Of a stretch of 45,571 bases of DNA, positions 7,550 to 16,708 are shown in pieces (positions within the stretch are counted from its first letter, which is position 1; each line of letters opens with the position of its first letter). Source of the stretch: Paracoccaceae bacterium (lineage in GTDB: Bacteria; Pseudomonadota; Alphaproteobacteria; Rhodobacterales; Rhodobacteraceae). Both the position numbers and the translations under genes were made by a program. The stretch is taken from positions 1-45,571 of the forward strand of contig CANJQT010000016.1 in assembly GCA_947476475.1 (NCBI GenBank), in the 5' to 3' direction. The notes beneath the pieces were generated by a model that saw only the letters and a list, made by a program, of their open reading frames with translations, had not been told where the DNA came from and made no database searches.

Positions 7550-8430
7550 AGGCGCTCCCGCCCGCACTTCAGGCCCATCTCGACGAGGGAAAGACGACGC
7601 TGGCCTGGTGCTGGCGGATCGTGCGTGCCGATGGGGTGACGCTTGGCTTCACCGACCACGACCAAACCCTGACGTTCGACGGCACCGATTTCGAACCGGA
7701 GAGCGGCTTCGCGGCGTCCGAGATACGCTCGGGATCGGACCTCTCCGTCGATGCGCAGGACGCCCAAGGCGTGCTGTCATCCGACCGGATCACCGAGACT
7801 GATATTCTCGACGGCCGCTGGGACAATGCGGCCGTCGATGTCTGGCGCGTGAACTGGGCCAGCACCTCCCAACGGCTGCTGATGCGGCGCGGGGCCATTG
7901 GCCAAATCCGGCGCGGGCGGCTGGCATTCGTGGCCGAGGTGCGATCACTGGCCCATGTGCTGGGCCAGACGGTCGGCAGAACGTTTCAGGCGAGCTGCGA
8001 TGCCGCCCTTGGCGATACGCGCTGCGGGGTCAATCTCGAGGCACCGGCGTTTAAGGGCACCGGCGCGATCATCGACATGCTGCGCGACCGCGCCTTTACC
8101 GCCTCTGGTCTCGGAAGTTTTACCTCAGGCTGGTTCACCTTTGGCACGCTCGACTGGACCAGCGGAGCCAATGCCGGGCGGCGGGCCGAGGTTTTGGCTC
8201 ACGACCTCGTCGACGGCGTCGCCATCCTGACGCTGCTGGAAGCCCCTGTGCGCGCCATCGCCGCGTTTGACACCTTCGCGATCCGCGCCGGTTGCGACAA
8301 GCGCATCACTACCTGCGGCACGAAGTTCACCAATGTCGCCAACTTCCGGGGCTTCCCCAACATCCCCGGTCAGGATGCTGTGCTGCGCTATGCCACCACT
8401 GACGGCGGCCACGAGGGGGCTGTGCTGTGA
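7546..8430 (+). CDS. baseplate hub protein, DUF2163 / GTA gp13-like
   Basis: A 294-residue protein starting at GTG 7546, overlapping the preceding stop (GTGA). The N-terminal half (LAWCWRIVRADGVTLGFTDHDQTLTF) and the C-terminal half with CGTKFTNVANFRGFPNIPGQD define DUF2163/TIGR02218, the Rhodobacter GTA gp13 family. Cysteines at CDAALGDTRCG and CDKRITTCG are conserved in this family and in lambda gpL-like hub proteins, where they hold an iron-sulfur cluster. In GTA particles it sits at the tail tip between gp12 and gp15. Confidence 0.9.
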   Translation: MKALPPALQAHLDEGKTTLAWCWRIVRADGVTLGFTDHDQTLTFDGTDFEPESGFAASEIRSGSDLSVDAQDAQGVLSSDRITETDILDGRWDNAAVDVWRVNWASTSQRLLMRRGAIGQIRRGRLAFVAEVRSLAHVLGQTVGRTFQASCDAALGDTRCGVNLEAPAFKGTGAIIDMLRDRAFTASGLGSFTSGWFTFGTLDWTSGANAGRRAEVLAHDLVDGVAILTLLEAPVRAIAAFDTFAIRAGCDKRITTCGTKFTNVANFRGFPNIPGQDAVLRYATTDGGHEGAVL

Positions 8431-8861
8431 CAGCGGCCGATCCTGCCCACGTGATCGCAATTGCACGGTCCTGGCTCGGCACGCCCTACCACGATCAGGC
8501 CAGCCTCAAGGGCGTCGGCTGCGATTGCCTTGGCCTTGCGCGCGGTGTCTGGCGCGAGGTGGTGGGGCCAGAGCCGTTTCCGATCCCGCCCTATAGCCGG
8601 GACTGGGGCGAAAGCGGCCCGCGCGAGGTGCTGGCCGAGGGCGCGCACCGCATGATGCCGGAAATCGCACTCGCCCATGCCCCACCCGGCGCGCTGATCC
8701 TGTTCCGCATGATGCCGCGCGCCATCGCCAAGCATGTCGGCATTCTGACCGGCCCCGACACCTTTCTTCATGCTTACGAGCGGCTCGGTGTGATCGAGGA
8801 ACCGCTGTCCCCGACATGGCGACGCCGCATCGCCTTCGCCTTCCTCTTTCCCCAACGCTGA
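8427..8861 (+). CDS. tail-tip NlpC/P60 peptidase, GTA gp14-like
   Basis: A 144-residue cysteine peptidase starting at GTG 8427 (GTGA overlap). The catalytic Cys lies in GCDCLGLARGVWRE near residue 33 and the His in IAKHVGIL near residue 104, with LHAY following. This is the NlpC/P60 fold found in phage tail peptidases (TIGR02219, Rhodobacter GTA gp14). It probably opens peptide bridges of the cell wall during DNA entry. It lies between the hub and the large tip protein, as in GTAs. Confidence 0.9.
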   Translation: MTAADPAHVIAIARSWLGTPYHDQASLKGVGCDCLGLARGVWREVVGPEPFPIPPYSRDWGESGPREVLAEGAHRMMPEIALAHAPPGALILFRMMPRAIAKHVGILTGPDTFLHAYERLGVIEEPLSPTWRRRIAFAFLFPQR

Positions 8862-8870
8862 GAGTTTTCC

Positions 8871-11800
8871 ATGGCCACCCTTGTCCTCGGCGCAGTCGGC
8901 ACTGCCATCGGCGGGGCGTTTGGCGGCGCGATCCTCGGCTTTTCCGGTGCGGCCATCGGAGGCTTCATCGGCTCGACCGTGGGTTCCGTGGTCGACAGCT
9001 GGATCGTGTCCTCGCTGGCCCCGGCCCAGCGGATCGAAGGTGCGCGGCTCGATACGCTGCGCATCACCTCGGCCACCGAGGGTGCGGTGATCCCGCGCCT
9101 TTACGGCCGGATGCGGATCGGCGGCAACATCATCTGGGCCACCGATTTCCGCGAAGAGACCAAGACCACCACCCAAGGTGGCGGCAAGGGTGGTGGTGGC
9201 GGCAAGGTCAAGACCACCGAGTACCTCTACTATGCGTCCTTCGCCGTGGCGCTCTGCGAAGGCCCGATCACCGGCATCGGCCGCGTCTGGGCCGATGGCA
9301 AGGCCATGGACATGACCGGCGTGACCTGGCGCTGGTATCCCGGCAACGAGGCGCAGGCTGCCGATCCCTTCATCGCCGCCAAGATGGGCGCGGCCAACAC
9401 GCCCGCCTATCGCGGCACGGCTTACGTCGTGTTCGAGGATCTGGCGCTGGCCACATTCGGCAACCGCCTGCCGCAACTGTCGTTCGAAGTCTTCCGCCCG
9501 CTGGCCGACCCCGACACCGCCGAAGGGCTGACCCGCGCCGTCACCCTGATCCCGGCCTCGGGCGAGTTCACCTATGCCACCGACGCTATCCGCAAGGGCA
9601 GCGGTGGTGCCACGGTCGCGGAGAACCTGAACGCGCTGCCCGACCAGCCCGACATCGTCGTGGCGCTGGACCGGCTGCAGGCCATGGCCCCGGCGGTGGA
9701 AAGCGTCAGCCTGGTCGTCGCCTGGTTCGGCAACGATCTGCGCGCGGGATCCTGCAAGGTGAAGCCCGGCGTCGAGGTTGCCTCCAAAGCCACCACGCCC
9801 GCAAACTGGTCGGTGAATGGCGTCAGCCGGGCCAGCGCGCATCTGGTCAGCCGCGACGCAGAGGATCGGCCGGTCTATGGCGGCACGCCTGCCGACTTTG
9901 CTGTGGTGCAGGCGATCCAGGAGATGAAGGCGCGCGGGCTGCGCGTCACCTTCTATCCCTTCCTGTTGATGGACGTGCCGCCCGGCAACACCCTGCCGAA
10001 CCCCTACAGCGCCACTGCCGCAACCCCCGGCCAACCCGTATTCCCCTGGCGGGGGCGGATCACCTGTTCCCCCGCAGCGGGTTTTGCCGGATCAGTGGAC
10101 AAGACTGGTACTGCGGCAACGCAAGTGTCGGCGCTGTTCGGGGCGGCGACGACGGGCAATTTCAACGTGTCGGGCGAGAGTGTCAGCTTCACCGGCTCGC
10201 CCAGCGATTGGGGTCTGCGCCGCATGGTGCTGCACTATGCCCATCTCTGCGCGGCGGCGGGCGGGGTCGATGCTTTCCTGATCGGCACCGAGATGCCCGG
10301 CCTGACCACCATCCGCTCGGGGGCCAGCACGTATCCGGCCGTCACAGCCTTCAAGACACTCGCGGCCGATGTGAGCAGCATCCTCGGCGCGGGCACAAAG
10401 ATCGGCTATGCCGCCGACTGGTCCGAGTATTTCGGCCACCATCCGCAGGACGGCAGCGGTGATGTCTATTTTCATCTCGATCCGCTGTGGTCGGATGCCA
10501 ACATCGATTTCGTGGGCATCGACAACTACCTGCCGCTGTCCGACTGGCGGGATGGCTTCGATCATGCAGATGCGCTCGAAGGCTGGCCTGCGATTTACGA
10601 CCGCGCCTATTTGCAGGCGAACATCGCGGGCGGTGAAGGGTTCGACTGGTTCTATGCCAGCGCCGCCGACCGCTCCGCGCAAATCCGCACGCCGATCACC
10701 GATGGCGCGGCAAGCAAGCCGTGGGTCTTTCGCCCCAAGGACATCAGTGCCTGGTGGACGAACCCGCATTTCAACCGGCCGGGCGGGGTGGAGAGCGGCT
10801 TGGCCACCGCATGGGTGCCCCAATCGAAACCGATCCGCTTTACCGAGCTGGGCTGCCCTGCCATCGACCGGGGCACCAACCAGCCGAACGTCTTTTTCGA
10901 CCCGAAGTCCTCCGAGAGCTTCACGCCGTATTTCTCGCGGGGCTGGCGGGATGATGCGATCCAGCGGGCCTATCTCGAGGCGAGCTACCTGCATTGGGAC
11001 GACCCGGCCAACAACCCGATTTCCAGCATCTATGGCGACCGCATGGTGCACGTGCCGGAATGTGCTGCCTGGACCTGGGACGCGCGGCCCTATCCGTTCT
11101 TTCCCGAACTCACCGATGTCTGGACCGATGGCCCGAACTGGCGGCTGGGCCACTGGCTAACCGGGCGTCTGGGGGCGGTGTCGCTGGCGGCGCTGGTCCG
11201 CCATCTCTGCCTGCGCGCTGGCCTGCCGGAAGCCGTGATCGACGTCACCGGCCTCTGGGGCGCGGTCGAGGGCTATGCCATCGCAGCACTTGAAGCGCCG
11301 CGCTCCTCGATCAGCACGCTGGCGCGACATTTCGGCTTCGATGCCATCGAGACGGAAGGCATGATCCGCTTCGTCATGCGCGGGCGGGCTTCCGTTCTGA
11401 CCGTGGCCCATGACGACCTCGTTGCGTCGCGCGAGGGCGAGGCGCTGGAACTGGTCCGCGCGCAGGAAACCGAACTGCCCCAAGCGCTGAAGTGGCAGGT
11501 CGCCCGCGCCGACGAGGATTATGACGCAGCGCTCGTCGAAGCCCGCCGCATCACCGTCGACACCACCCGCATCGCGTCCGAGTCTTTCCCGATGGCCATC
11601 CCGCCGGAGGAGGCCGAACGCCGCTGCCGCCGTGCTCTGATGGAAGCCTGGATCGGCCGAGAAAGCGCCACCTTCTGCCTGCCACCCTCCCGGCTTGCAT
11701 TGGACCCCGCCGACGTGATCCGGCTGATGCATGACGGCCGCGACATCGAGTTCCGCCTTGTGTCCATTGCCGATTCCGATGGTCGTGGCATCGAGGCTGT

Positions 11801-12836
11801 CCGCCAGGACCGCGCTGCCTATGACCTGCCACCCGGCGATCCGCGTCCGGCCACGTTGACGCGGTCCGTGGTGTTCGGCGCGCCGGATGTCGTGCTTCTC
11901 GACCTGCCACAGCTATCTGAGGACCAGCCCGCGCACCGGCCGATGGTTGCCGCCCATGCGGTGCCGTGGCCGGGCGAGATGGCGGTGTTCCGCAGCCCCT
12001 CGTCGGATGGGTTCAACTTGCTGACCACCTTTGGCAGTCGCGCCAGGATGGGGGCGCTGGTGTCGGACTTCTACCCGGGCCCGACCTCGCGCTTCGATCT
12101 TGGCAATGCGCTGGTCGTCGATCTGGCCTCTGGCACGCTGGAAAGTGTCACCGATCTGACCCTGTTCGGCGGCGCCAATGCGCTGGCGGTGGAAACTGGG
12201 CCAGGCAAATGGGAGGTGGTTCAGGCGGGCGCGGCCGAATTGATCGCCCCCGGCCGCTATCGCCTGACCCGGCTCTTGCGGGGGCAACGCGGCACCGAAG
12301 CCGCGATGGGCAATCCGACCCCGGCAGGCGCGCGGGTGGTGGTGCTGGATTCTGCCCTTGCCCCGCTGCCCATTGCCGAAGCCGATCTCGGTCTACCGTG
12401 GAACTGGCGCATCGGCCCTGCGGCGCGGGCCGTCAGCGACGCAAGCTACACCGCGCTGACCTTCACGCCAGCCGGTCGCGGCCTCGTGCCCTTCGCCCCG
12501 GTTCATATCGAACAGCCGTGGCGGACAGCGCGCAGCCCTGGCGATCTGACGATCCGCTGGACGCGACGATCCCGCGCGCTGGTGGCCGATGCCTGGGAAC
12601 AGGTCGAGGTGCCTTTGGCTGAGGACGCGGAAAGCTATGACGTCCAGATCCTCGACGGAGCATCGGTCAAGCGGACGCTGACCAGCAGCACGACATCCGT
12701 CATCTACACCGCCGCCCAGCAGACTGTCGATTGGGGCGCGCCGCTTGGGCCAAGCCAGACACTGGCCATCCGAATTTACCAGCTCTCGAACCGCCTCGGT
12801 CGCGGTGATCCCGCTGTCGTCACGCTTCAATTCTGA
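8871..12836 (+). CDS. giant tail tip/host specificity protein, GTA gp15-like
   Basis: A 1321-residue protein close in length to Rhodobacter GTA gp15. Residues 1-45 form a Gly-rich zipper (GTAIGGAFGGAILGFSGAAIGGFIGS) that may contact membrane. A GTA TIM-barrel-like domain spans about 430-720 (DAFLIGTEMPGLTTIR, DFVGIDNYLPLSDW, FTELGCPAIDRG). The phage tail-3 type domain follows (about 760-1000), with beta-rich domains to the end. In GTAs this protein forms the tip spike and receptor-binding module. It starts ten bases after the peptidase stop. The TIM-barrel resembles glycoside hydrolases but activity cannot be judged here. Confidence 0.9.
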   Translation: MATLVLGAVGTAIGGAFGGAILGFSGAAIGGFIGSTVGSVVDSWIVSSLAPAQRIEGARLDTLRITSATEGAVIPRLYGRMRIGGNIIWATDFREETKTTTQGGGKGGGGGKVKTTEYLYYASFAVALCEGPITGIGRVWADGKAMDMTGVTWRWYPGNEAQAADPFIAAKMGAANTPAYRGTAYVVFEDLALATFGNRLPQLSFEVFRPLADPDTAEGLTRAVTLIPASGEFTYATDAIRKGSGGATVAENLNALPDQPDIVVALDRLQAMAPAVESVSLVVAWFGNDLRAGSCKVKPGVEVASKATTPANWSVNGVSRASAHLVSRDAEDRPVYGGTPADFAVVQAIQEMKARGLRVTFYPFLLMDVPPGNTLPNPYSATAATPGQPVFPWRGRITCSPAAGFAGSVDKTGTAATQVSALFGAATTGNFNVSGESVSFTGSPSDWGLRRMVLHYAHLCAAAGGVDAFLIGTEMPGLTTIRSGASTYPAVTAFKTLAADVSSILGAGTKIGYAADWSEYFGHHPQDGSGDVYFHLDPLWSDANIDFVGIDNYLPLSDWRDGFDHADALEGWPAIYDRAYLQANIAGGEGFDWFYASAADRSAQIRTPITDGAASKPWVFRPKDISAWWTNPHFNRPGGVESGLATAWVPQSKPIRFTELGCPAIDRGTNQPNVFFDPKSSESFTPYFSRGWRDDAIQRAYLEASYLHWDDPANNPISSIYGDRMVHVPECAAWTWDARPYPFFPELTDVWTDGPNWRLGHWLTGRLGAVSLAALVRHLCLRAGLPEAVIDVTGLWGAVEGYAIAALEAPRSSISTLARHFGFDAIETEGMIRFVMRGRASVLTVAHDDLVASREGEALELVRAQETELPQALKWQVARADEDYDAALVEARRITVDTTRIASESFPMAIPPEEAERRCRRALMEAWIGRESATFCLPPSRLALDPADVIRLMHDGRDIEFRLVSIADSDGRGIEAVRQDRAAYDLPPGDPRPATLTRSVVFGAPDVVLLDLPQLSEDQPAHRPMVAAHAVPWPGEMAVFRSPSSDGFNLLTTFGSRARMGALVSDFYPGPTSRFDLGNALVVDLASGTLESVTDLTLFGGANALAVETGPGKWEVVQAGAAELIAPGRYRLTRLLRGQRGTEAAMGNPTPAGARVVVLDSALAPLPIAEADLGLPWNWRIGPAARAVSDASYTALTFTPAGRGLVPFAPVHIEQPWRTARSPGDLTIRWTRRSRALVADAWEQVEVPLAEDAESYDVQILDGASVKRTLTSSTTSVIYTAAQQTVDWGAPLGPSQTLAIRIYQLSNRLGRGDPAVVTLQF

Positions 12837-12849
12837 AGGCCCGCGCCCC

Positions 12850-14772
12850 ATGTCCGATACATCCACCCATCTTGGTCTGCCATACCTGCTGGCGGCTCAA
12901 GCCCAGAAGCATGTCACCCACAACGAGGCGCTGCGCCTGCTCGACGCCATGGTGCAACTGTCGGTCCTCGACCGCACGCGCACCACGCCGCCAGCCAGCC
13001 CCGCGGATGGCGACCGCCATCTGGTGGCCTCCGGCGCAACGGCCCTCTGGGCCGGGTGGGACCTGAACATTGCCATCAGGGTCGACGGCGCGTGGATCCG
13101 GCTGGTGCCGCGCATCGGTTGGCTCGTTTGGGTCGCAGCCGAGGGCCTGTTCCTCGTCTGGACCGGCAGCGCCTGGGAGGTGGTGGGCGAGCCGCGCGAC
13201 GTCTCAGACGCCGTGTTCAGCCTGGTGAACGATGCCGATCCCACGAAGAAGGCCACCTTCTCGCTGGCGGGGATCAGCGCGGCCACCACGCGCAGTTTCA
13301 CGCTGCCCAACACCTCGTCGGAACTGGCGATCCTGGCGGGCACCCAGACCTTCACCGGGAACAAGACCTTCTCGGGGACGCTGACGGCGTCCGGGACCGT
13401 CACCGTCTCGGCGGCCAGCGCCAGCATCGGTACGGCGACGACGACGGCCACTTATGGCATTGGCACCGGGGCCACGACCACGGGCGTCACCAAGACCGTG
13501 AACATCGGCACCGGCGGCGCTTCCGGATCGACCACCGTCGTCAACATCGGCTCCGCGACGGCTGGCGCGGGCGGCACGACGGTGGTGAACACGCCCACCG
13601 TCAACTTTGCCAATGCCGTTACGCAGGTTGGCATGCCCCAAGCGAACCTGACCGCGCAGTTGCTCGGCCTTGGCGGGGCCACGGCCGACAGTTACAACCG
13701 TCTGTCGGTCAACACGCCTGCAGTCCTTCTGAACAACGCAGGCGCGGGCATCGAAGCAACGGTGAATAAGGCGGCCCCGGCGAACGACGCCGCCTTCGCC
13801 TTCAAGACCGGGTTTTCGGCGCGGGCGCTGATCGGCCTTCTCGGCAACGACGATTTCAGCTTCAAGGTCAGCCCGGATGGCTCGGTCTTCTTCGATGCAC
13901 TGAAAATCGACCGCACCAACGGCCAGGTGGAACTGCCGCAACCCACCATCCTGCCGGGGCTCAGCGCCGCTCCATCCCCTCCGCCCACCGGCAAGGCGGC
14001 CGTCTATGCGCGCAACCGGGCGGGGACCCCTTGGATCGACGTGATGCGCCCCTCCGGCCGGGATTTCCCATTGCAGCCGCATTTCGGGGTCAATCGGATT
14101 GCCAACTGGTCGCCCTCGGTCACCACCACGATCACGACCGAAGGCCTACCGATCACCTCGGTCGGCACCGTTTCGACTCCCACGCTGGCCGCAACGAACC
14201 TTGCCGCCAGCATGCGGCGCTGGCGTCTGACTTCAGCGGCGGTGGTGGATTCGGTCGCCGACCAGCGTTCCGCAGGCTGGGCTTGCTGGCGCGGCAACGC
14301 TGCAGGGCTAGGCGGCTGGACCTTCGTGACGAGGATCTCGCTGACTACCCTGCAGGCAACCGGCATGGGCTTCTTCGGGCTTTACGGATCGACCGCCGCG
14401 CTGGCCACCACCCTGACGCTGGCCGCCGCCATCAACTGCATCGGCATCGGCTTCCAGCGCGGCACCCACACTCGCTGGCAACTGGTCGCAAACGACGGCA
14501 CCGGAGCGCCGACGCTGACCGACATGGGGGCGAGTTTCGGCATCGCGACGGGTGGGGTGCTGACGCTCTTCATCGCGGCACCGCCGAACGGATCCTCGGT
14601 CTGGGTGCGTGTGGTCGACGAGGTTTCCGGCGCAGTCTTCGAGCAGGAGATCACGACCGACCTGCCGGCCAACACCCAGTTCCTGTCGCCGCGGCTGTTT
14701 ATGAACAACGGGGCAACGGCGGCAGCAGTCGCTTATGACTGCTCGGGGGTGTATGTGGAGACGGACTATTGA
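12850..14772 (+). CDS. tail fibre with DUF2793 N-terminal domain
   Basis: A 640-residue protein starting at ATG 12850 after GAAGG. Residues 1-120 (HLGLPYLLAAQAQKHVTHNEALRLLDAMVQL and DGAWIRLVPRIGWLVWVAAEGLFLVWTGSAWEVV) are the DUF2793 module of Rhodobacterales phages and GTA relatives, likely the attachment to the baseplate. Residues 150-290 are Thr/Ser/Gly/Ala-rich beta repeats (NIGTGGASGSTTVVNIGSATAGAG), a typical fibre shaft. The C-terminal 200 residues form a separate tip domain (WACWRGNAAGLGGWTFVTRI). A decayed copy of that tip lies about 250 bases downstream, suggesting past tip exchange. Confidence 0.85.
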   Translation: MSDTSTHLGLPYLLAAQAQKHVTHNEALRLLDAMVQLSVLDRTRTTPPASPADGDRHLVASGATALWAGWDLNIAIRVDGAWIRLVPRIGWLVWVAAEGLFLVWTGSAWEVVGEPRDVSDAVFSLVNDADPTKKATFSLAGISAATTRSFTLPNTSSELAILAGTQTFTGNKTFSGTLTASGTVTVSAASASIGTATTTATYGIGTGATTTGVTKTVNIGTGGASGSTTVVNIGSATAGAGGTTVVNTPTVNFANAVTQVGMPQANLTAQLLGLGGATADSYNRLSVNTPAVLLNNAGAGIEATVNKAAPANDAAFAFKTGFSARALIGLLGNDDFSFKVSPDGSVFFDALKIDRTNGQVELPQPTILPGLSAAPSPPPTGKAAVYARNRAGTPWIDVMRPSGRDFPLQPHFGVNRIANWSPSVTTTITTEGLPITSVGTVSTPTLAATNLAASMRRWRLTSAAVVDSVADQRSAGWACWRGNAAGLGGWTFVTRISLTTLQATGMGFFGLYGSTAALATTLTLAAAINCIGIGFQRGTHTRWQLVANDGTGAPTLTDMGASFGIATGGVLTLFIAAPPNGSSVWVRVVDEVSGAVFEQEITTDLPANTQFLSPRLFMNNGATAAAVAYDCSGVYVETDY

Positions 14773-14792
14773 TCGCAGGCATCTGCTTCTGT

Positions 14793-14869
14793 GTGAAGGC
14801 GGGCCGGGCATGTGCATTGCGGGAAGCGCCAGACGCCTCGACCGTGGCGTGACGCCCGGCCCGCTTCAC
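14793..14869 (+). terminator. long inverted repeat after the tail fibre gene
   Basis: GTGAAGGCGGGCCGGGC at 14793-14809 pairs with GCCCGGCCCGCTTCAC at 14854-14869 with a single bulge. A smaller hairpin (ACGCC/GGCGT) sits in the loop. It begins about 20 bases after the fibre stop. There is no T tract, so a Rho-independent terminator is uncertain; it may instead protect the 3' end of the late mRNA. Confidence 0.45.
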
Positions 14870-15009
14870 GGATCCACGGGTTCAAAGAGCGGCAGGGAGT
14901 CGCTGCGCTACAATGCTGGCACAGAACGCCATCCCCCGTCCCGCGCGGAAATGGGCACAATTGTGCACCCGTTGGCAGTTGATCGCTGACGATGACGCCA
15001 ACGTTTCCG

Positions 15010-15170
15010 TCGATGCTGCCGCCGAGCAGCTATCCGCAGTCCGGGGCCTGTTGGCGCGGCAATGGGGCAGGTCTGGAAGGCTGGAACTTCGTCCCACGGC
15101 TGTCGCGGACGACGCTACAGGCGACCGGTATAGGTTGTTCGGCCTTTACGGCTCGAAAGCTGCGCTGACC
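15010..15170 (+). pseudogene. decayed second copy of the tail fibre tip domain
   Basis: Read in the frame that begins at 15037, the DNA gives QSGACWRGNGAGLEGWNFVP followed by RLSRTTLQATGIG. This aligns with SAGWACWRGNAAGLGGWTFV and RISLTTLQATGMG of the intact fibre near residues 475-510. After 'TGIG' the match continues as LFGLYGSKAAL in another frame (intact: FFGLYGSTAAL), so there is a frameshift near 15131-15136. No start codon or complete domain remains. It looks like the leftover of a duplicated or exchanged fibre tip. Matched by eye. Confidence 0.75.
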
Positions 15171-15241
15171 GTGAATAGTTCCTGCGGCAAACGCCGCTGT
15201 GTTCAAAACGGCCGATAGTACACGGGGTCCCGCCGTTCCAT

Positions 15242-15266
15242 CTGGCGCCTCCGGACGAGGCGCCAG
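15242..15266. terminator. perfect hairpin between prophage and ectoine locus
   Basis: CTGGCGCCTC (15242-15251) and GAGGCGCCAG (15257-15266) form a ten-pair perfect stem with a five-base loop. It lies 49 bases beyond the 3' end of the minus-strand aminotransferase gene and downstream of the fibre remnant, so it may terminate transcription from either side. No T tract follows on either strand. Confidence 0.55.
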
Positions 15267-15315
15267 TAAGATATGTGCAGAAAGAGTTGACGGAAGTGCC
15301 GCATCCCGCGACCCG

Positions 15316-16689
15316 TCAGCCGAGAACCTTGCGCACCGCGCGCTCGGCGGCCTTGACCACAGTATCGGCCTCATCCCGCGTCAGGCAGAGCGGCGGGGCG
15401 AAGCCCAGGATGTCGCCTTGCGGCATGGCGCGACCGATGACGCCTTCTTCTAGCAGGGCTGCCGAAATGGCGGGCCCAACCTTGCGCGCGGGGTCGAAGA
15501 AGCGGCGGTCGTCCTTGTCCTCGACGAATTCCACCGCTGCCATCAGCCCGTCACCGCGCACCTCGCCGACGTTGCGGTGGCCGGCCAGCGCGTCGGTCAG
15601 CGCTTTGCGGAAGTAGGCCCCAGTTTCACCTGCGTTCTTCACCAGGCCCATCTCGTCGATCAGCTTCAGGTTCGCCACCCCGGCGGCGGCGCAAACCGGA
15701 TGCGCCGAATAGGTCCAGCCGTGGCCGATGGGGCCAAGCTGGTCGGAGCCCTGCACCAGCACCTCCCACATCCGGTTCGACACGATCGAACCCGAGAGCG
15801 GTGCATAGGCCGAGGTCAGCCCTTTGGCGATGGTGATGAGGTCCGGCTGCATCCCATAATGGTCTGAACCGAACATGCTGCCCAGCCGCCCGAAACCTGT
15901 GACGACCTCATCCGCGACCAGCAGGATGTCATATTTCTCAAGGACCGTCTGGATGGCTGCCCAGTATCCCTTGGGCGGCGGCACGATGCCCCCGGTGCCG
16001 AGGATCGGCTCGCCGATGAAGGCGGCGACGGTGTCGGGGCCTTCGGCAAGGATCATTTCTTCCAGTTTTACCGCGCAATGGGCGCTGAACTGCTCTTCGG
16101 TCATCGAGCGGTCATCGCGGCGGAAGTAATAGGGCGCTTCGGTATGCAGGATCGGCGCGCGCGGCAGGTCGAAGGCATTGTGGAACAGCGACAGACCCGT
16201 CAGCGAGCCGGTCATCACGCCCGAACCATGATAGCCGCGCCACCGCGAGATGATCTTCTTTTTCTCGGGCCGGCCAAGGATATTGTTGTAATACCAGATC
16301 AGCTTGATGTTGGTCTCGTTCGCATCCGATCCCGACAGACCGAAATAGACCCGGCTCATATGCGACGGCGCGCGTTCGATGATCATGCGGGCCAGCGTGA
16401 TCGAGGCTTCGGTACCGTGGCCGACATAGGCGTGGTAGTAGGCGAGTTCGCGCGCCTGCTCGGCGATGGCTTCGGCAATCTCGGTACGGCCGTAGCCGAC
16501 GTTGACGCAGTAAAGCCCGGCAAAGGCATCAAGGCTGCGTTTGCCATTGGTATCGACGATTGTGCAGCCTTCACCCCCGGCGATGACCCGGCGCGGGCTT
16601 TCGCCGCGTGCATGGGTGCCCATGTGCGTCGAGGGGTGGAAGAAGTGATCGCGGTCCCAGGCGTTCAATTCGTTGTCGCGGTCAAGCAT
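15316..16689 (-). CDS. doeD: class III aminotransferase of ectoine catabolism (diaminobutyrate aminotransferase)
   Basis: A 457-residue PLP enzyme (atf in roseobacters). Start at ATG 16687-16689, behind GGAAAGGAACC; an upstream ATG at 16725 lies inside the preceding gene and lacks this site. PLP Lys289 is in LITIAKGLTSAYAPLSG, Asp260 in LLVADEVVTGFGR, and SGSDANETNIK near 120 binds the phosphate. The predicted reaction turns L-2,4-diaminobutyrate plus a keto acid into aspartate semialdehyde. The family is broad (pyruvate- and oxoglutarate-linked omega-transaminases); the specific role comes from its place last in asnC-ssd-atf beside enuR and eutDE. Twenty bases separate it from the dehydrogenase gene. 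Confidence 0.85.
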   Translation of the reverse strand: MLDRDNELNAWDRDHFFHPSTHMGTHARGESPRRVIAGGEGCTIVDTNGKRSLDAFAGLYCVNVGYGRTEIAEAIAEQARELAYYHAYVGHGTEASITLARMIIERAPSHMSRVYFGLSGSDANETNIKLIWYYNNILGRPEKKKIISRWRGYHGSGVMTGSLTGLSLFHNAFDLPRAPILHTEAPYYFRRDDRSMTEEQFSAHCAVKLEEMILAEGPDTVAAFIGEPILGTGGIVPPPKGYWAAIQTVLEKYDILLVADEVVTGFGRLGSMFGSDHYGMQPDLITIAKGLTSAYAPLSGSIVSNRMWEVLVQGSDQLGPIGHGWTYSAHPVCAAAGVANLKLIDEMGLVKNAGETGAYFRKALTDALAGHRNVGEVRGDGLMAAVEFVEDKDDRRFFDPARKVGPAISAALLEEGVIGRAMPQGDILGFAPPLCLTRDEADTVVKAAERAVRKVLG

Positions 16690-16708
16690 GGTGGTTCCTT
16701 TCCCGCTC

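Noticed and set aside
8388-10034. Long minus-strand open frame (548 codons) opposite the peptidase and tip protein genes, and an equally long plus-strand frame at 8816-10462
   Set aside because: Both are compositional shadows of GC-rich coding DNA: rich in His/Arg/Gly/Pro, no known motif, and fully overlapped by genes with clear families.
1087-14772. That the region is a true gene transfer agent
   Set aside because: The long tape measure, own lysis genes, larger tube protein and inserted cassette fit a prophage better; only the tip proteins are GTA-like.
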